A DNA stretch of 64,000 nt, taken from Heligmosomoides polygyrus polygyrus. Taxonomy: Eukaryota; Nematoda; Chromadorea; Rhabditida; Heligmosomidae. Below, one piece after another: positions 29,990 to 41,865 of the stretch; the first letter of the stretch is position 1; every line of letters begins with the position of its first letter. Under the pieces are notes generated by a model. That model ran no database searches. It had not been told where the DNA came from and was given only the letters and a program-made list of their open reading frames with translations. Where the stretch lies: contig OX377204.1 in the NCBI GenBank assembly GCA_947396885.1, positions 24,373,706 to 24,437,705 of the forward strand, given 5' to 3'. Both the position numbers and the translations under genes were made by a program.

Positions 29990-31900
29990 AGGAGAGGAGC
30001 ACTCTTGATAGACCGCAAAATATCAAATGAAACGCTTAATGCCGAAAAATCTTGTTACCGTCGCATTGGAACAAAATCAGGGAATAGACCGCAATCTAAT
30101 AGTCTTCGCGACACTGAGCTTAAGCTGGTAGATGATGTACGAGATTTGGGCCTTATGATAACTGACAATTTGAACTTCAGTAAACATTATCAGATGTTGG
30201 TAAAGATGGTAACTCTCCGTCCCCATCTTCAAGCAGAAGGGAGACGCTTCCGAATGCTCCAACTACCGAGGGATCAAACTCATCTCACACTATGAAGATC
30301 TACGAACGACTGGTCGACTCAAGGCTGAGGGAGATGGTACCCATCTCCAAGGTGCAGTGGGGCTTCATGCCTGAGAGGTCCACCACAGACGCCATCTTCA
30401 TCGCTCGTCAGGTGATGGAGAAATATCGGGAGAAACGAAAACCCTCTACCCGGCATTCCTGGACCTGGAGAAGGCTTACGACAGGCTAGCTCGGGCCGTA
30501 ATCTGGGATGCCCTTCGAGGGAGGGGTGTCCCGGAACGTCTGATCACGGTCATAAGGGACATGCACGAGGGCTCGAAAGCGGCGATACGAACTCCACACG
30601 GGGTGACAAGGAAAGTGGACATCACAGTGGGGGTACACCAAGGGTCGGCTCTGAGCCCGTTCCTCTTCCTGCTCACACTTGACTCTATAGTGAACCACCT
30701 TGAGGAAGACCCTCTCAGAACGATCCTCTACGCGGACGACATCGCCCTAGTAGCCGACAACCAGGAGGAGCTGGAGGAGAAGGTGCAGCTGTGGCAGAGA
30801 GTCCTTGCAGACAACGGCCTACGGCTGAACGTGAAGAAGACGAGGTTCATCAGCTCTGAGCAGTGCGCTGGATCAATACTAGACCGCCCAGGGGAAACTC
30901 GGAAGTGACCTATCCGAGGAAGGAAGTGTGGACCAGGTGGTCAGAGGACGGACAGCCTGGCTCAAGTGGAGGGAGTCCACAGGGATCCTCTGCGACGATG
31001 ATGACGAGATGCTCCAGGACGCTCAAAGGCAAGCTCTATAGAACAGTTGTGAGACCTGCCCTCCTCTACGGCAGTGAGTTCTGGGCCCCGGGTAAGGCAA
31101 AGGAGCAGTGATGAAGACAGCCCCGATCCAGCTAAAGATGGGAGAGCAGCGCCTAAGGTGGTATGGACACGTCCTCAGAAGACCAGAGGATCACCCCACA
31201 AGGTTGGCCCTAGATTTCGAGGCACCCGGAAAGCGTCCGAGAGGAGCCCCAAGGAAAAGATGGAAGGACGTCATCAGGAGAGATCTCGCCGAAGTCGGCG
31301 CCACGGCAGATGACGCCCTTGATAGGATGCGGTGGTGACAGATCACAAGAACAGCGGACCCTGCGACTGCGCGGGACTAAACGCTCAGGAGAAGAAGAAG
31401 AAGAAGAGGCTAAAGATGGTAAATCATCGGATCTACAACCTTTTAAAAATTCTGAAGTCCAACGACCCCCAAGTGTTGCTCCGTGCCTACAAAACATGTG
31501 CGACCAACTGTAGAGTCGGGAACAACTGAAAGCGTACAAAACAGTTTTACACGGAAGTTAGTTATAAGGTGCTATGGAATGGATTACCTTCATATCCCCG
31601 GAGGGAATGACAGATCTGAATTCCTTGGTCTCTCATCACTTTATAAAAGAATGAAACTAGCTGACCTCTTAATGAGTTACAAAATTCTCACCGGAAAAGT
31701 GTCTATAGACCCAATAACATTTTTTGGTCATCCATTGTCAAGAAGCAGGACAAGAAAAACGATGCTGTACGTCTCGGTTGATAGAACACGTATTAGATCA
31801 TGTCTCATCACTTACAGGTGTCTGAATGTGATGAACTCGTTACTAGCCGAAACTGACAATCTTCTTAGTTTGTCGTAAAATGCATTTAAAACGTTAGGTA
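29990..31900 (+). pseudogene. CR1-like retrotransposon relic, split by an RTE
   Basis: Part 1 (to 30212): KLVDDVRDLGLMITDNLNFS and KHYQMLVKM. Part 2 (from 31411): NHRIYNLLKILKSNDPQVLL, RAYKT, then SVQNSFTRKLVIRCYGMDYL, HIPGGNDRSEFLGLSSLYKR, ADLLMSYKILTGKVSIDP, RSRTRKTMLYV, to a stop at 31876-31878. This is the C-terminal half of a CR1-like polyprotein after the RT core. Part 2 contains a frame break near 31510. Removing the 30213-31410 insert and one target copy joins the frame cleanly at KMV/NHR. Confidence 0.8.
30213..31410 (+). mobile_element. RTE-type retrotransposon, 5'-truncated (subfamily b), in a CR1 relic
   Basis: Flanked by the 12-bp duplication TAAAGATGGTAA (30201-30212 and 31411-31422). 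It starts within VPIFKQKGDASECSNYRGIK and carries RT blocks: AFLDLEKAYDRLARAVIWDA, VGVHQGSALSPFLF and the catalytic YADD (ILYADDIALVADN). The C-terminal RLRWYGHVLRRPEDHP and RPRGAPRKRW blocks follow. The 3' end is (GAA)n-like. Frameshifts near 30445 and 30870-31100 break it. The endonuclease is absent. Confidence 0.85.
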
Positions 31901-32029
31901 GGAGAAATGTCACCTTCGATCCACCTTGATCTTGTCGTTTTTGTTTGCAAGCCTTTTTTCGTTTGGGATGTGTACATTGAATATTATTATATTTTGATGC
32001 GTGGATAATGCATGCTTTAAATGAATAAA

Positions 32030-33440
32030 AAAAGCGGAAGACGAAATACGGAACGGAAACGCTCAAAAATGGCCGGAAACCGGAATACGAAACGCGGAAA
32101 CGGAAGTGACACATGTTCGCCATTTTTTCAAAAACTGCATCTGAAATGACGTTAGATGCGGCTTCTATTGCACCTTTTCTTGATCAGAACTTTGCGAGCT
32201 TAATTTACAATCTTCCACATGTTAATGCTCATCCTAATCATAACATAACATAGTATGTGTTATGAGGATGAGCACTAATCCAAGCAAGAAATTCATACTA
32301 TTGCTCTGATAACCTTTTAGCTATGGCTGATCGATAAACGAAAACAGATTCAGGGGCTTATTTCACTATTTCTCACTATTACAGCATACAGTCTTTCCAT
32401 ACCTAGTTCCTGCGACGAGTCTGTCGTTGACTTTTTTGATGCTGATATTTTTTGAACGATAGACTTAACCGACTTAACCACATGACCTTACCTACAGACC
32501 CCTGACTCGGGTGATGCCTAAAACTAGAGTAGCCAAATAGGCCATTTTCTGGCCAGGAAAGAGATTGCTCTCAACACTTTTAGAAACCTATGTTATCATG
32601 GACGGCGTGGTGACTGCACAGATATCTGCATACTCCACATTAGCAGTTAGTGACATTGCAATCACTAAAACTATTATACTACTCAGAATTTATTTTGGGA
32701 TCTAAGATGATAACTGGATGACTGATTAGTCATGGTGGGTGCATACTTCCACAGGAATATTCAGTCTGTGCCAGCCTAGAAACCCTACGTCCAAGGTGAC
32801 ACAGCTGGACAGTTCCAAGATGGCGCTCGAAACAATAGTTTTGTGACAGAATTCAATAAGTCACCATAGTCAGCCAAAATAACAGCTCGTGATAGATAAC
32901 CGTGATGCTTCATTAAAAAATGAATCGTATAACTCTATATAGATGAATATCACACCTAACGAAATTAAAAATTGACATGTGCACCTTCGGTCAGGAACGC
33001 TGATGTAATCTTGGAGCAGACAACCGCATGCCACAACCTTCACTGAACCATTTGTTTCATGACTCGGCGCTATATGCTTCCAAAGCTTTTGTAGCTATTT
33101 GTAACTAATGAATCAGGAATTTTATGATCATTCAAATGTTGAGTGCACTTTCTTAGCATACAGTGCATAGCCTTTGCGACACATTAATTTTGCACTGCAC
33201 CCAGCCGTTGTCATTTTTGACAGCTTTTTTGGTAGTCTAACCAAATTCAAGATTATTAATACTAGAGTTGTCCAGCAGTATTTCTCAATTATATATTTCT
33301 CAATGATACGTTGATTGTGTTCAATAGAAAACTAGTCTGGAACAGTGCCCATTTCCATTTCCGCCTTCCCGCGGAAAAGCAGGCGGAACACGGAACGGAA
33401 GCGCCCAAAATGGCCGGAAACCGGAATTCGGAACACGGTA
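32030..33440 (+). repeat. Pair of purine-rich direct repeats
   Basis: The block ACGGAACGGAA..CGC.CAAAAATGGCCGGAAACCGGAAT appears at 32055-32092 and, in the same direction, at about 33390-33427. The flanks share looser GCGGAA words. About 1.3 kb separate the copies. Confidence 0.6.
32226..32273. repeat. Hairpin, about 16-bp stem
   Basis: GCTCATCCT(AAT)CATAACA pairs with TGTTATGAGGATGAGC; the three extra bases form a bulge and about 10-12 nt form the loop. Confidence 0.7.
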
Positions 33441-34231
33441 ACTTAATTTCCGCACATCCCTGCTGATAAGCCATCATCATAGTTCAAGAAGTGCTGGCAG
33501 GATCACATCCAAGTCAATACCGCTCAATGCGTACAACGAGAGCAACATGTGCTACCGAATGGTTGCAAGAGACGCTTCTGAAGATCACTTCCGAGCGTGT
33601 CGCAGTACCTGTTGAGCATAAGTAAGATGGTGAATTGAGGTTTCCACCACAGGGGAAGACAAGGAACGTGATGGATTTGTAGGGGAGAGATTGTATAAGG
33701 CATTGAACACTCACTGCACCAAAAAGCGACACAAAATAAATGTTCTACCTGCATTCAGCTGCTCATAGAACCCTCTCCTCACAAAAGCAAAAAACAATTC
33801 TCGTCGAAATTCCTCATCGATGATCCGTTACTCCAACGATTGATGCATCGGCGACTAGATTCCCGTTTCAATGCGAATTATAAAGGAAAGCTGTCGGCAG
33901 GAACGGTTGCGGGTTTAAAGTGTTGAGCTCGAAGCAGACGACACATCACTTCCTAAACCCGCCACCATCCCTCTAACTGCACGGATCTACGACGGCGGTT
34001 CGTATCCGTCAGCAGCCAAGCTCATTGCCTTCGCCGACAATCACTGACTGTGAGGCACTGACCGAATGAAAGAAAAGTACGGGTAGAACGTCATGGATTG
34101 CTTCCCGTGAAGATCCGTCGACGTCAAAGGCGAGCATTACCGGCCGAACAATGGCCATGTGAACCTCAGGCATAATCACCTCGCTTACGGCCGTACCACG
34201 TCGAAGCATGCCAGCGCTAGCAGGAGTTGCA

Positions 34232-34305
34232 GCAACGAGTGGTTTCGACCCATTGACCTCTGGCTTATGGGTCAGCACACCCCACTGTGCCACGCTGTTG
34301 ACGGG
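34232..34305 (-). pseudogene. tRNA-Met(CAT)-like relic
   Basis: The minus strand has GTGGCACAGTGGGGTGC (A-box region), CCCATAAGCC with CAT in the anticodon position, and AGGTCAATGGGTCGAAACC (B box). The anticodon loop is one base short and the acceptor stem pairs poorly, so it is a decayed tRNA or a SINE head. Confidence 0.4.
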
Positions 34306-35715
34306 CGTCCGCTGTCCGCGCCTCCATGATAAGCACCACGAATATGGTGTGCCCATGATATCCCGTAAAAGCAGAACCTGCGGAGACTCTAACAAAGCAT
34401 AAACCTATAGACTAAAAACGGATACTACACAACGCGAGTGTGCCAGAAACTCCAAGTCCAAATTGCCCTTATGATACCCCGTAAGGTAGAATGCGTGACA
34501 TGTCTCAAACACGGACCGAATAATAGCGGCCTTTATGCGATGAGAACATTTGCTTGAGGTGACTAATCAATGAACAACGCAGCATTTTACATTACTCAGA
34601 CAAGCCCTGTGCCAATTCACCTTCCCCTAGAAAGAACTGTTAGCAGGCCACTTGTCGGAAAGAAGCTCGAAACCACTTAGTAGTCCTTCGTGTTACCTGA
34701 GCCAATAGTCTTGATTCGGGGTGCGTACGACAGCGAATGCCTTCTCCGGTTGCGCTAGCACAGTGTGCCCTAACCTAATGTCGGACTACGCTAGGAATAA
34801 AAATGGCTCCAAAAATATGTCACCGTCATCTTCTTTTACTCGAGACATGGACAGTTGTTTAGCAAAAGGATTTTAAGGAAACATTAAAAGAACAGCAGAA
34901 AAGCAGGGGTGAATGTAACCACCACTCGTGTAAGCAATACATCATGAACAACACATTTTGCAACATACTTTTACATTTAACATCTGGCAGGGCTTGTACA
35001 GACTTGAGCAGAGTTCCCATAGATCTTCCTGCTTACGGAGCACCAGACTGAATTTCTTGAAAGTTTAGAAGGTTAAGAAGCCTGGCCTGAGTCGGATTTA
35101 ATAGCTATGAGATTCAACTTTTCTGTCATGGATCTAAGAAATATCTCATCAAAAAGCTTTCTGAGTCAACGGAAACCTTATTCGATGGAATTTTGTATGT
35201 TGTTTTTAACCTTTTGAAGTAGGAGCATCAGAGATTGAAAATTTGTGCCATCTTAAACTTTAAGATGTGGTTAATATGCATTAAGAAAATTAAGCTTCTT
35301 CGCAGCGATCTTCGGTATGGTCAGGGAGGATCGTATTCCAAACTTTCGTTTTTCATGAAAAATTAATTTTTCACCTGAAGGAAATCATCTACACGGTTAA
35401 GCTTCTGTCACAAAAATTTCAACTCGTGACCCATCCACAGTGAAAAAATCATGGTTTTCTGAAACGAATTGTTTGGATCGACCCCTAGCCAACATAGCAC
35501 TGGCATCTTTGGAGCGCAGAATTGGACATTCCCAAAAATGACTACAACTCGGTAAGCTTTTGGGAATTTGAAAAAGCCAATTTCTTTTTCAAAACAGGAG
35601 AAAAGAGCTTTCATCCAGTGTAAAGTCGGTTTTGAGGAAAAAGGCAATAGCTTTTTGAAAACTAAAAAAAGGGCTTTCGAACCATATAGGAATCCTACTA
35701 TATATAAAGCAGCAA

Positions 35716-35746
<31 letters not shown>

Positions 35747-35757
35747 TGTGTGTGTCA
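35716..35757 (+). repeat. (GT)n microsatellite
   Basis: Two GT runs separated by TCACT, inside H1 close to its 5' end. Confidence 0.9.
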
Positions 35758-35803
35758 CACCGTCACACTGTCCGTCCGTCCCACTTTGAGTTGGGGCGCG
35801 GCA

Positions 35804-36027
35804 GCCGAACACGTCGGCGACCGCGCATGGCGAGCCGCAGACGTGCCGAACACGTCGGCGACCGCGCATGGCGAGCCGCAGACGTGCCGAACACGTCGGC
35901 GACCGCGCATGGCGAGCCGCAGACGTGCCGAACACGTCGGCAACCCTGCATGGCGAGCCGTAGACGTGCCGAACACGTCGGCGACCGTGCATGGTGAGCC
36001 GCAGACGTGCCGAACACGTCGGCGGTA
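35804..36027 (+). repeat. 41-bp minisatellite, 5.4 units
   Basis: Unit starts fall at 35804, 35845, 35886, 35927, 35968 and 36009, exactly 41 bp apart. The unit begins GCCGAACACGTCGGCGACCG and is nearly identical between copies. It is followed directly by the 108-bp satellite. Confidence 0.95.
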
Positions 36028-36775
36028 CAAAACTTCAGGCCTGGGGGTAATCGAGGTCGCTGAACACGAATCTGAAGTCGGATCAATCGATATCGATCGA
36101 TATTATCGATTTTTTGAGGATGACGTTCAAGCGACACGAAACTTCGGCCCTGGGAGTAACCGAGGTCGCTGAACACGAATCTGAAGTCGACCAATCGATA
36201 TCGATCGATATTATCGATTTTTTGAGGAAGGCGTTCAAGTGGCGTGAAACTTCGGCCTTGGGGGTAATCGAGGTCGCTGAACACGAATCTGAAGTCGACC
36301 AATCGATGTCGATCGATATTATCGATTTTTTGTGGATGACGTTCAAGCGGCATGAAACTTCAGGCCTGGGGGTAATCGAGGTCGCTGAACACGAATCTGA
36401 AGTCGGATCAATCGATATCGATCGATATTATCGATTTCTTGAGGATGACGTTCAAGCGGCACGAAACTTCGGCCCTGGGGGTAACCGAGGTCGCTGAACA
36501 CGAATCTGAAGTCGGATCAATCGATATCGATCGATATTATCGATTTCTTGAGGATGGCGTTCAAGTGGCGCGAAACTTCGGCCTTGGGGGTAATCGAGGT
36601 CGCTGAACACGAATCTGAAGTCGGATCAATCGATATCGATCGATATTATCGATTTTTTGAGGATGACGTTCAAGCGGCACGAAACTTCGGCCCTGGGGGT
36701 AATCGAGGTCGCTGAACACGAATCTGAAGTCGACCAATCGATATCGATCGATATTATCGATTTTTTTGAGGATCA
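36028..36775 (+). repeat. 108/109-bp satellite, about 7 units
   Basis: The word GAGGTCGCTGAACACGAATC recurs at 36053, 36162, 36270, 36378, 36487, 36596 and 36705, so units are 108 or 109 bp. Each has an ATCGATATCGATCGATATTA palindromic block continuing into TCGAT. Units alternate between CGGATC and CGACC before that block. It keeps frames open in places but shows no protein-like conservation. Confidence 0.95.
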
Positions 36776-36872
36776 CGTCGAGGAAGATCAGCCGATCCAT
36801 CTCGATTAACATAATGGTCAGAAGGCCTAGGAGAGAATAGGAAACCCGTAGCGGCCATGGCGTCCTATTCTC

Positions 36873-36937
36873 GGGATTTGGGGGCGAAGCCCCCAACCAG
36901 TCGTAGGCGGCCGCTAGGCCGCCGAACGACTGGTTAG
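36873..36937. repeat. Two-hairpin 3' end of H1
   Basis: The GGGGG-CGAA-CCCCC-type hairpin is followed by a 10-bp outer stem (AACCAGTCGT/ACGACTGGTT) and a 7-bp inner stem (GGCGGCC/GGCCGCC, loop GCTA). The H2 3' end at 20256-20320 has the same arrangement. Confidence 0.8.
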
Positions 36938-37227
36938 TTTTAAAAAGGAGGTCTTCATACGGGGCGGTGCTGATTTGATTTCTGGTCCATTGTTGCATAA
37001 ACACGTGCCAAAGTCGAACCCCCTCGCGCATGAAGGTCCTTTTTATGAAAACGGTTTTTATATGGTTAGAAAGCATTTTATCTCCATTTCTCAAAAATCC
37101 ACTGGGATTTTTGAATTTCAAAAAATGAACCGTGTTATGATCAATTTTGTGAAGAACTCTCGCAGACTCTGACCGATTCTGCACCGACGACACTGGAGTG
37201 ATTTAACAAAAATGATCATAGCTCGGT

Positions 37228-37529
37228 GCTAGGAATATAGTAGTTTGTTGCATAATTCCTGTCCATAAAGGAGCTTGACAACAAAAGTACAATCACCGTT
37301 AATGTCGACAAATGGAGGCTTTGGAATCCTGCACTCAAAACGTAAAAAACCTTGGCACGATATTAGGTAACCTTAATTGCATTGCAAATTTTCGTGGCCT
37401 TCCAGCCACAAGTTAGCCGTGCAACTGCCGGCAGTAGTACGCAGTATTGCGTACAGTAACCCTCGCGGCGCCGCACCACCCGCCCTTGTCATGGCGGGTC
37501 CGCGGCACCCACAAGACTGCTGCCGGCCT
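37228..37529. repeat. Dispersed repeat R, copy 2 (uninterrupted)
   Basis: Matches 16105-16308 joined to 16671-16780, with point differences. It shows the empty site of the 362-bp insertion in copy 1. Confidence 0.75.
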
Positions 37530-37699
37530 AAAACGCAAGCCTGAAACTATGATAACAACTTCGCTAAGAGTTCAATGAAGAACAACTACGAATTTATCAT
37601 GACAGTGTAGATGATGATCATGTACATCACTTACTGCTTCAAAAACAATTTTTTCGATTATTTGATTGTCCGTCCTGGAAGTCAAGAAACATCCAGCTA

Positions 37700-38215
37700 G
37701 GGTTGCAGACGCAGGCCAATCGCAGGCAAATGTTTGGCCTTCTGACGGTTCACAAAATAATAACTGGTGCTTGCGCAATAGCAGCGGACGGTTTCCTTAA
37801 TCTGAGGCCATCTTCAACTCGTGGTGCCACAATAAAGCTGTTCATACCCAGAGCCAAGCTTGCATGTAGGAGTCAGTTCTTCGTAAACAGAGCTACTGCA
37901 GCTTATGTGCAATTCTCCAAGAACCGGGCATCACCGATTTCTCTAAATGTTTTCAAATGCATCGCCAATAAACACTTGGCTAAATGTGGATATGATGCAT
38001 CTCTCCGACAGACCAATTGGCCTACATTCGCTTTTCTTTTGTTTTTATTTTATCTTTTCCTAAACTCTTTATCTTATGATGTTCCTGTTGTTTGTTTGCT
38101 TTCTGCATCTCTTCCTCTTAGAAGTGATATTGTTGTAACACATGAAAATTTTCACGTAATAAATAATAATATTATTAACAAAATTTTCCCTCTCTCGCAG
38201 CACCATCAGATTTAA
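37700..38215 (+). pseudogene. CR1-like retrotransposon C-terminal relic
   Basis: The plus-strand frame gives LLTVHKIITGACAIAADGFL, NLRPSSTRGATIKLFIPRAK, then LACRSQFFVNRATAAYVQFS and a last NVFKCIANKHL block. These correspond to the LL.YKILTG, SRTRG..K and CL.. blocks of the copy at 31411-31878. After about 37980 the frame is no longer recognisable. An AATAATAATATTATT run near 38160 may be the 3' tail. Confidence 0.65.
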
Positions 38216-38394
38216 ATGAAGTCTAACAGACGTGGATCCTAACTACATATACTGTCACCGCGTGCAGACAAGCGATTATCATCGAGATTGGACCATTCTT
38301 TGTTAGACGCACGTGCTTGCGCAGTTGAAGAAAGGGCCGTATTACATGTAACATGGCTCCCGAATGGAGGTTCTAAGTTCTGGCCCACCTAGGC

Positions 38395-38700
38395 TATCAA
38401 GGCTTCCATAACTCCGGGGTCGGTAGGTTGCGATCATTCTGGGGGTTGTGCACAACCTCCACAGCGAAAATCTTTACATCGGTCCTCGCTGCGGCCTCGT
38501 CGCAGCTCCAACAATTTCTTTGCCTTCAGTGGCCGATTCTGATTAGACTTGAGACTTGTGAAGCACTGCCTCGTTCATCGGCTGGCTACTGCAGAGCATT
38601 GAATACATACATAGGCCAAATACACACTCAAATTGGAAAAGCGATACCCCTTAGAAGCAGAATGCATGACACGTCCCGTGAACGGACTGTACAATTTGCG
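38395..38700 (+). mobile_element. SINE family A, worn 3' part
   Basis: CTCCGGGGTCGGTAGGTTG (38412), then after unrelated sequence CTCGTTCATCGGCTGGC, GGCCAAATACACACTCAAAT and GAAGCAGAATGCATG in family order. Confidence 0.5.
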
Positions 38701-38984
38701 GGATGTGTCAGATAAGCAAGACTTGCAAGGGTCCTCCGGCTTCTTTCTAGTTATTTTCACATAAGATCGAGGTAAGCGCCGAAGTGTTCGTGTCTGCTCA
38801 ATGCCAAAAACATGCACAAGTCTTTGCAAAAACTCATTTAAGCAGCAATCAACCTGACAGCGCAAACAGAGGCGCTGCCATAGATCGGGGTGGGATCTTT
38901 GCCCTGAAACATCTTCGCTTTACTGCTGTTTAGCTTCACATGCACCATTGCTTCTGCCTGTTCTCAAACTAATGAATCGCTTAG

Positions 38985-39365
38985 TAAAATAGGATAAAGG
39001 GGACCACGCTAATCAATCTCGTTGGGAAGCAGTATGCATTTGACTTCTGAACCGTGGAGGCAACGTGAATGCGTGTTATTGATCTATATTCTAGTCGAAG
39101 AGTCACCCTTAAAAAAGAGCAACATCCCCAACTGGATGCCGTCTTTCAGATGGAAAATTGAATAAAAGGTCCACACGTAGGCTATTTACAATGACTTTAG
39201 GTGAGCAGTATAGTTATGCTATCGGAATTTTTTCGAATATTGGAATATTTTCGAATGCTCACAAATTTCGAATATTTGAATTCGTATATATGGGAAATCT
39301 GAACCAAGAACCAGGAATCAGATGCACACAACAGCTGGTGCCCACTTCCCGTACCACGCGCTGTC
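38985..39365 (-). mobile_element. SINE family A, two minus-strand pieces
   Basis: The 3' part is at 38990-39085 (GATAAAGGGGACCACGCTAA, GAACCGTGGAGGCAACGTGA). The head is at 39288-39362 (minus strand GTGGTACGGGAAGTGGG and GGTTCTTGGTTCAGATTTCC). About 200 bp of unrelated AT-rich sequence lie between, so one copy may be split. Confidence 0.45.
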
Positions 39366-39496
39366 CTTATTAAGCTAGTTGTAGATAAGGCTTTGCCCAT
39401 TCCATTACATGCTTCTAAAAACACTGACAGACAACATGAAAATATTCATTCGTGAAGTAGGTTTGCTGTCAGACTGTTGTTCAGAATCGCAATCGT

Positions 39497-39620
39497 TAGG
39501 CCTATGGTATACTCCCGTCCGCTGCAGCGACGCGGGAGTGCACAGCGATGCGACGGCTCGCGATCGCGAGCATCGCTGTGATCGAATGACTAGCAGGGCT
39601 CATCGTGTAACTTACTTGCG
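39497..39620. mobile_element. MITE-like end with internal hairpin
   Basis: TTAGGCCTATGGTATACTCC resembles the ends of the 29585-29754 MITE. Inside, CACAGCGATGC (39541) pairs with GCATCGCTGTG (39570). The other end was not found. Confidence 0.4.
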
Positions 39621-40559
39621 ACATTTCTGCTAGCTTGCAGCAACTTACAAATGACTAGTTTGAGGCAATCTATGACCCGCATGCAGCTTGCAAGTAAGTT
39701 GTTCAAAATTTTCTGAGGATGCGCGTCGCGAGTCGTCGCCATCGCTGAGGCTGACATAGTCCGCGCAGTTCTGCAGACTGAGACTTTGTAGAATTTTAGC
39801 GAATCAGCTGAATCAGCATGCCTACGACTTGTGCTTCATATAGAAGTGTGGACGCGCACTTCTCATAAGTCTTAATTGTTGGAGCTGAATTAAACGCAGT
39901 CTCTTGTTTGGAGCGGAATGAAACGCAGTACTCTTAGAAACGCCGAAGATAGCGCGGACGCCAAAAAACCGAGTTCAAAACATTATTTTTAAAAAGATGG
40001 AGCTGAAATGGCAGATTTTTGTGATCAACGCGTCACGATAACCCTCTAATGACCTGACAAGCGCAAAACTGTGCGTCTTCGTGCCTATGTGCAACCTGAG
40101 AATCAAAAGAAATACTGCAATCAGCGAATACGCGAAAAAAAACCCGCCGGCAAAACATGACTTCGAAAAAATCGGCGTTCAATTGGCACACTTCTGAGCC
40201 GGATGTGTCAACGGGACCTCCCTGTGACTTGTACGGCACAGAAATGTAGATTTCGGTGCCGGCGAGGAAGTTGAGAGACGAAAAATGCTAGGATCAGCAC
40301 AAAAGTAGGAAAAAACGACCTTCTTCATCGAATTAGCACCTCCAGTCATTGCATAGGCTAAATGTGAGATCCCTAACGGTGGGAGGGGCTTCACTCAGTC
40401 TGATGAATAACAAAGGTAAAACTGAATGTGAACTATTTCACAAGGACGACACATTCAAGTAGCTTACGGGAAGATATTTTACTTATATATTTTGTATTTC
40501 CTGCTGGTAGGAATCTGTTGGTGATTGCTTCTCTTTTCTAGCCTTGCCTACTCCGACTA

Positions 40560-40835
40560 TTATAGATTCAAAATACGTATTCAAATTGTCGCCAGGGTAT
40601 CCTGTAGATGTGGTATGAGTGCAGCGCCCCGCAAAGGTATTGACAAGGGCCAAACTTTGTCCTTTGTTCTTCATCCTTGTTTAGCTCTTCCTGTCAGAAG
40701 GCCTTGTTTTGTTGTTTCCTATACATCAGAAATTGCTGCGGTGTTGGCACTTCTCAGGAACGATAAACGATAAAGGATAAGGGGTGGAGCAGTTCAGTCC
40801 CCGTGCGGGGCACGCCTCTGTGTGATATACAGTAC
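40560..40835. mobile_element. SINE family A fragments
   Basis: A plus-strand piece (TAGATTCAAAATACGTATTC...GGGTATCCTGTAGATG, 40562-40615) and a minus-strand piece (GATAAAGGATAAGGGGTGGAG...CGGGGCACGCC, 40760-40818). Both are short and diverged. Confidence 0.4.
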
Positions 40836-40854
40836 CGGACGCGTCTTTTGAATA

Positions 40855-40892
40855 GACGCCGAAAAAACCGCACTTTTGCGGTTTTTGCGTCT
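40855..40892. repeat. Hairpin, about 15-bp stem
   Basis: GACGC(CG)AAAAAACCGCA pairs with TGCGGTTTTTGCGTC. It is preceded by CTTTTGAATA and followed by a T-rich run. Confidence 0.65.
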
Positions 40893-41865
40893 TTTTGCTA
40901 TAACTCGCCCAAAAGTCATCCATTTAAAAAGCCAAGAGTATGTAATACTTCTCCGAGATGTTCTGGAAGCGAGTGGGTATTTCGTAGGCTCTAGATAGTC
41001 AGTCTATGTGCACTACAGTGTTTACCCTCCGTAGACAAATCTGGTAGGAATGCACCAACCACGAAGGGCTTGGTTGCACATTGCCAGACCAAACCATAAA
41101 CGTCGACTTGCTTTGCACGCCACACTCTGCGCCACATCCGCCTGTATTGCATGGACTTTAGAATTTATAATTTACGAACATAATGAATAGAAGATTAATT
41201 GCAGCACACCCTCAAGCGATTGGTAGATGGAGGATCGTTAATCATTAAAAAATTATAACATCCCTTACCCCACTCAAGAGCGACGGGAAATTTTGCATGA
41301 ATACTGCACGAGGAAAGGTGTGAAGCACACCATTGAACTCTTTTTCAAATCCTATTATTCCCTTCTAAACTTTATCTTGGTATAGTAAGGCGAGAATCGT
41401 ATGCAATAGTTTGGGCGCTGCTTTGACCAGGGTTTTATTAGGATTTCTCATAAGTCTTCGCCGTTTTTTTTAGCGATTCACTGCAGATTTCGCCGGCGGT
41501 CACCTGCATAGCGCTGCAGAGCTTTCGAAAGCGAATGATTTGCTCTAACATAACATGTCTTGCTTTTCTTTTTTCATTATGAATTTTGTCAATTTTTAGG
41601 TCGTTGAAGTGGAAAGTGAAAAAGTGAAAAAGTAGCCATTTGCGCACTTGTTCTCTCCGCTTAGGTTTGTAATTTTTTGCGCAGTTTTTAATAACACTTT
41701 GAAGACAATGTTCTATGCTATAAGAATATGTGTTAGTGCTATTTACTCATTTGTCCCTCATTGATTTTTAGGTCATCAAATTGGGACGTCCGAAGGAGGA
41801 TGGTTATTTTTGCCGACAGCTTCTGCTCTGTGGTTGGACTTTTTGGGTAGGTGTTACATGTCAAC

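Larger units (their letters stand above)
31905..35692. other. No gene recognised; scattered short repeats
   Basis: AT-rich. Contains a hairpin at 32226-32273, two purine-rich direct repeats (32030-32105, 33352-33440), a tRNA-Met-like relic (34232-34305) and worn SINE A pieces near 34455-34640 and 34690-34790. Confidence 0.4.
35693..36937 (+). mobile_element. Helitron-like non-autonomous element H1
   Basis: Starts A|TCCTACTATATATAAAG, then a (GT)n tract, then GTCCGTCCGTCCC, a 41-bp minisatellite and a 108-bp satellite. It ends with hairpin GGGGGCGAAGCCCCC, a long hairpin AACCAGTCGT...ACGACTGGTT around GGCGGCC-GCTA-GGCCGCC, then TTAG|T. H2 (20256-21972, minus) shares these start and end modules. 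No transposase is present. Helitron status is inferred from the terminal structure only. Confidence 0.68.

Noticed and set aside
34009..34395. 128-codon minus-strand frame
   Set aside because: It runs through the tRNA-Met-like relic and has no domain; the open frame is likely incidental.
35804..36775. Regularly spaced repeats resembling a CRISPR array
   Set aside because: Units are contiguous 41-bp and 108-bp tandem copies with no unique spacers, in a eukaryotic genome.
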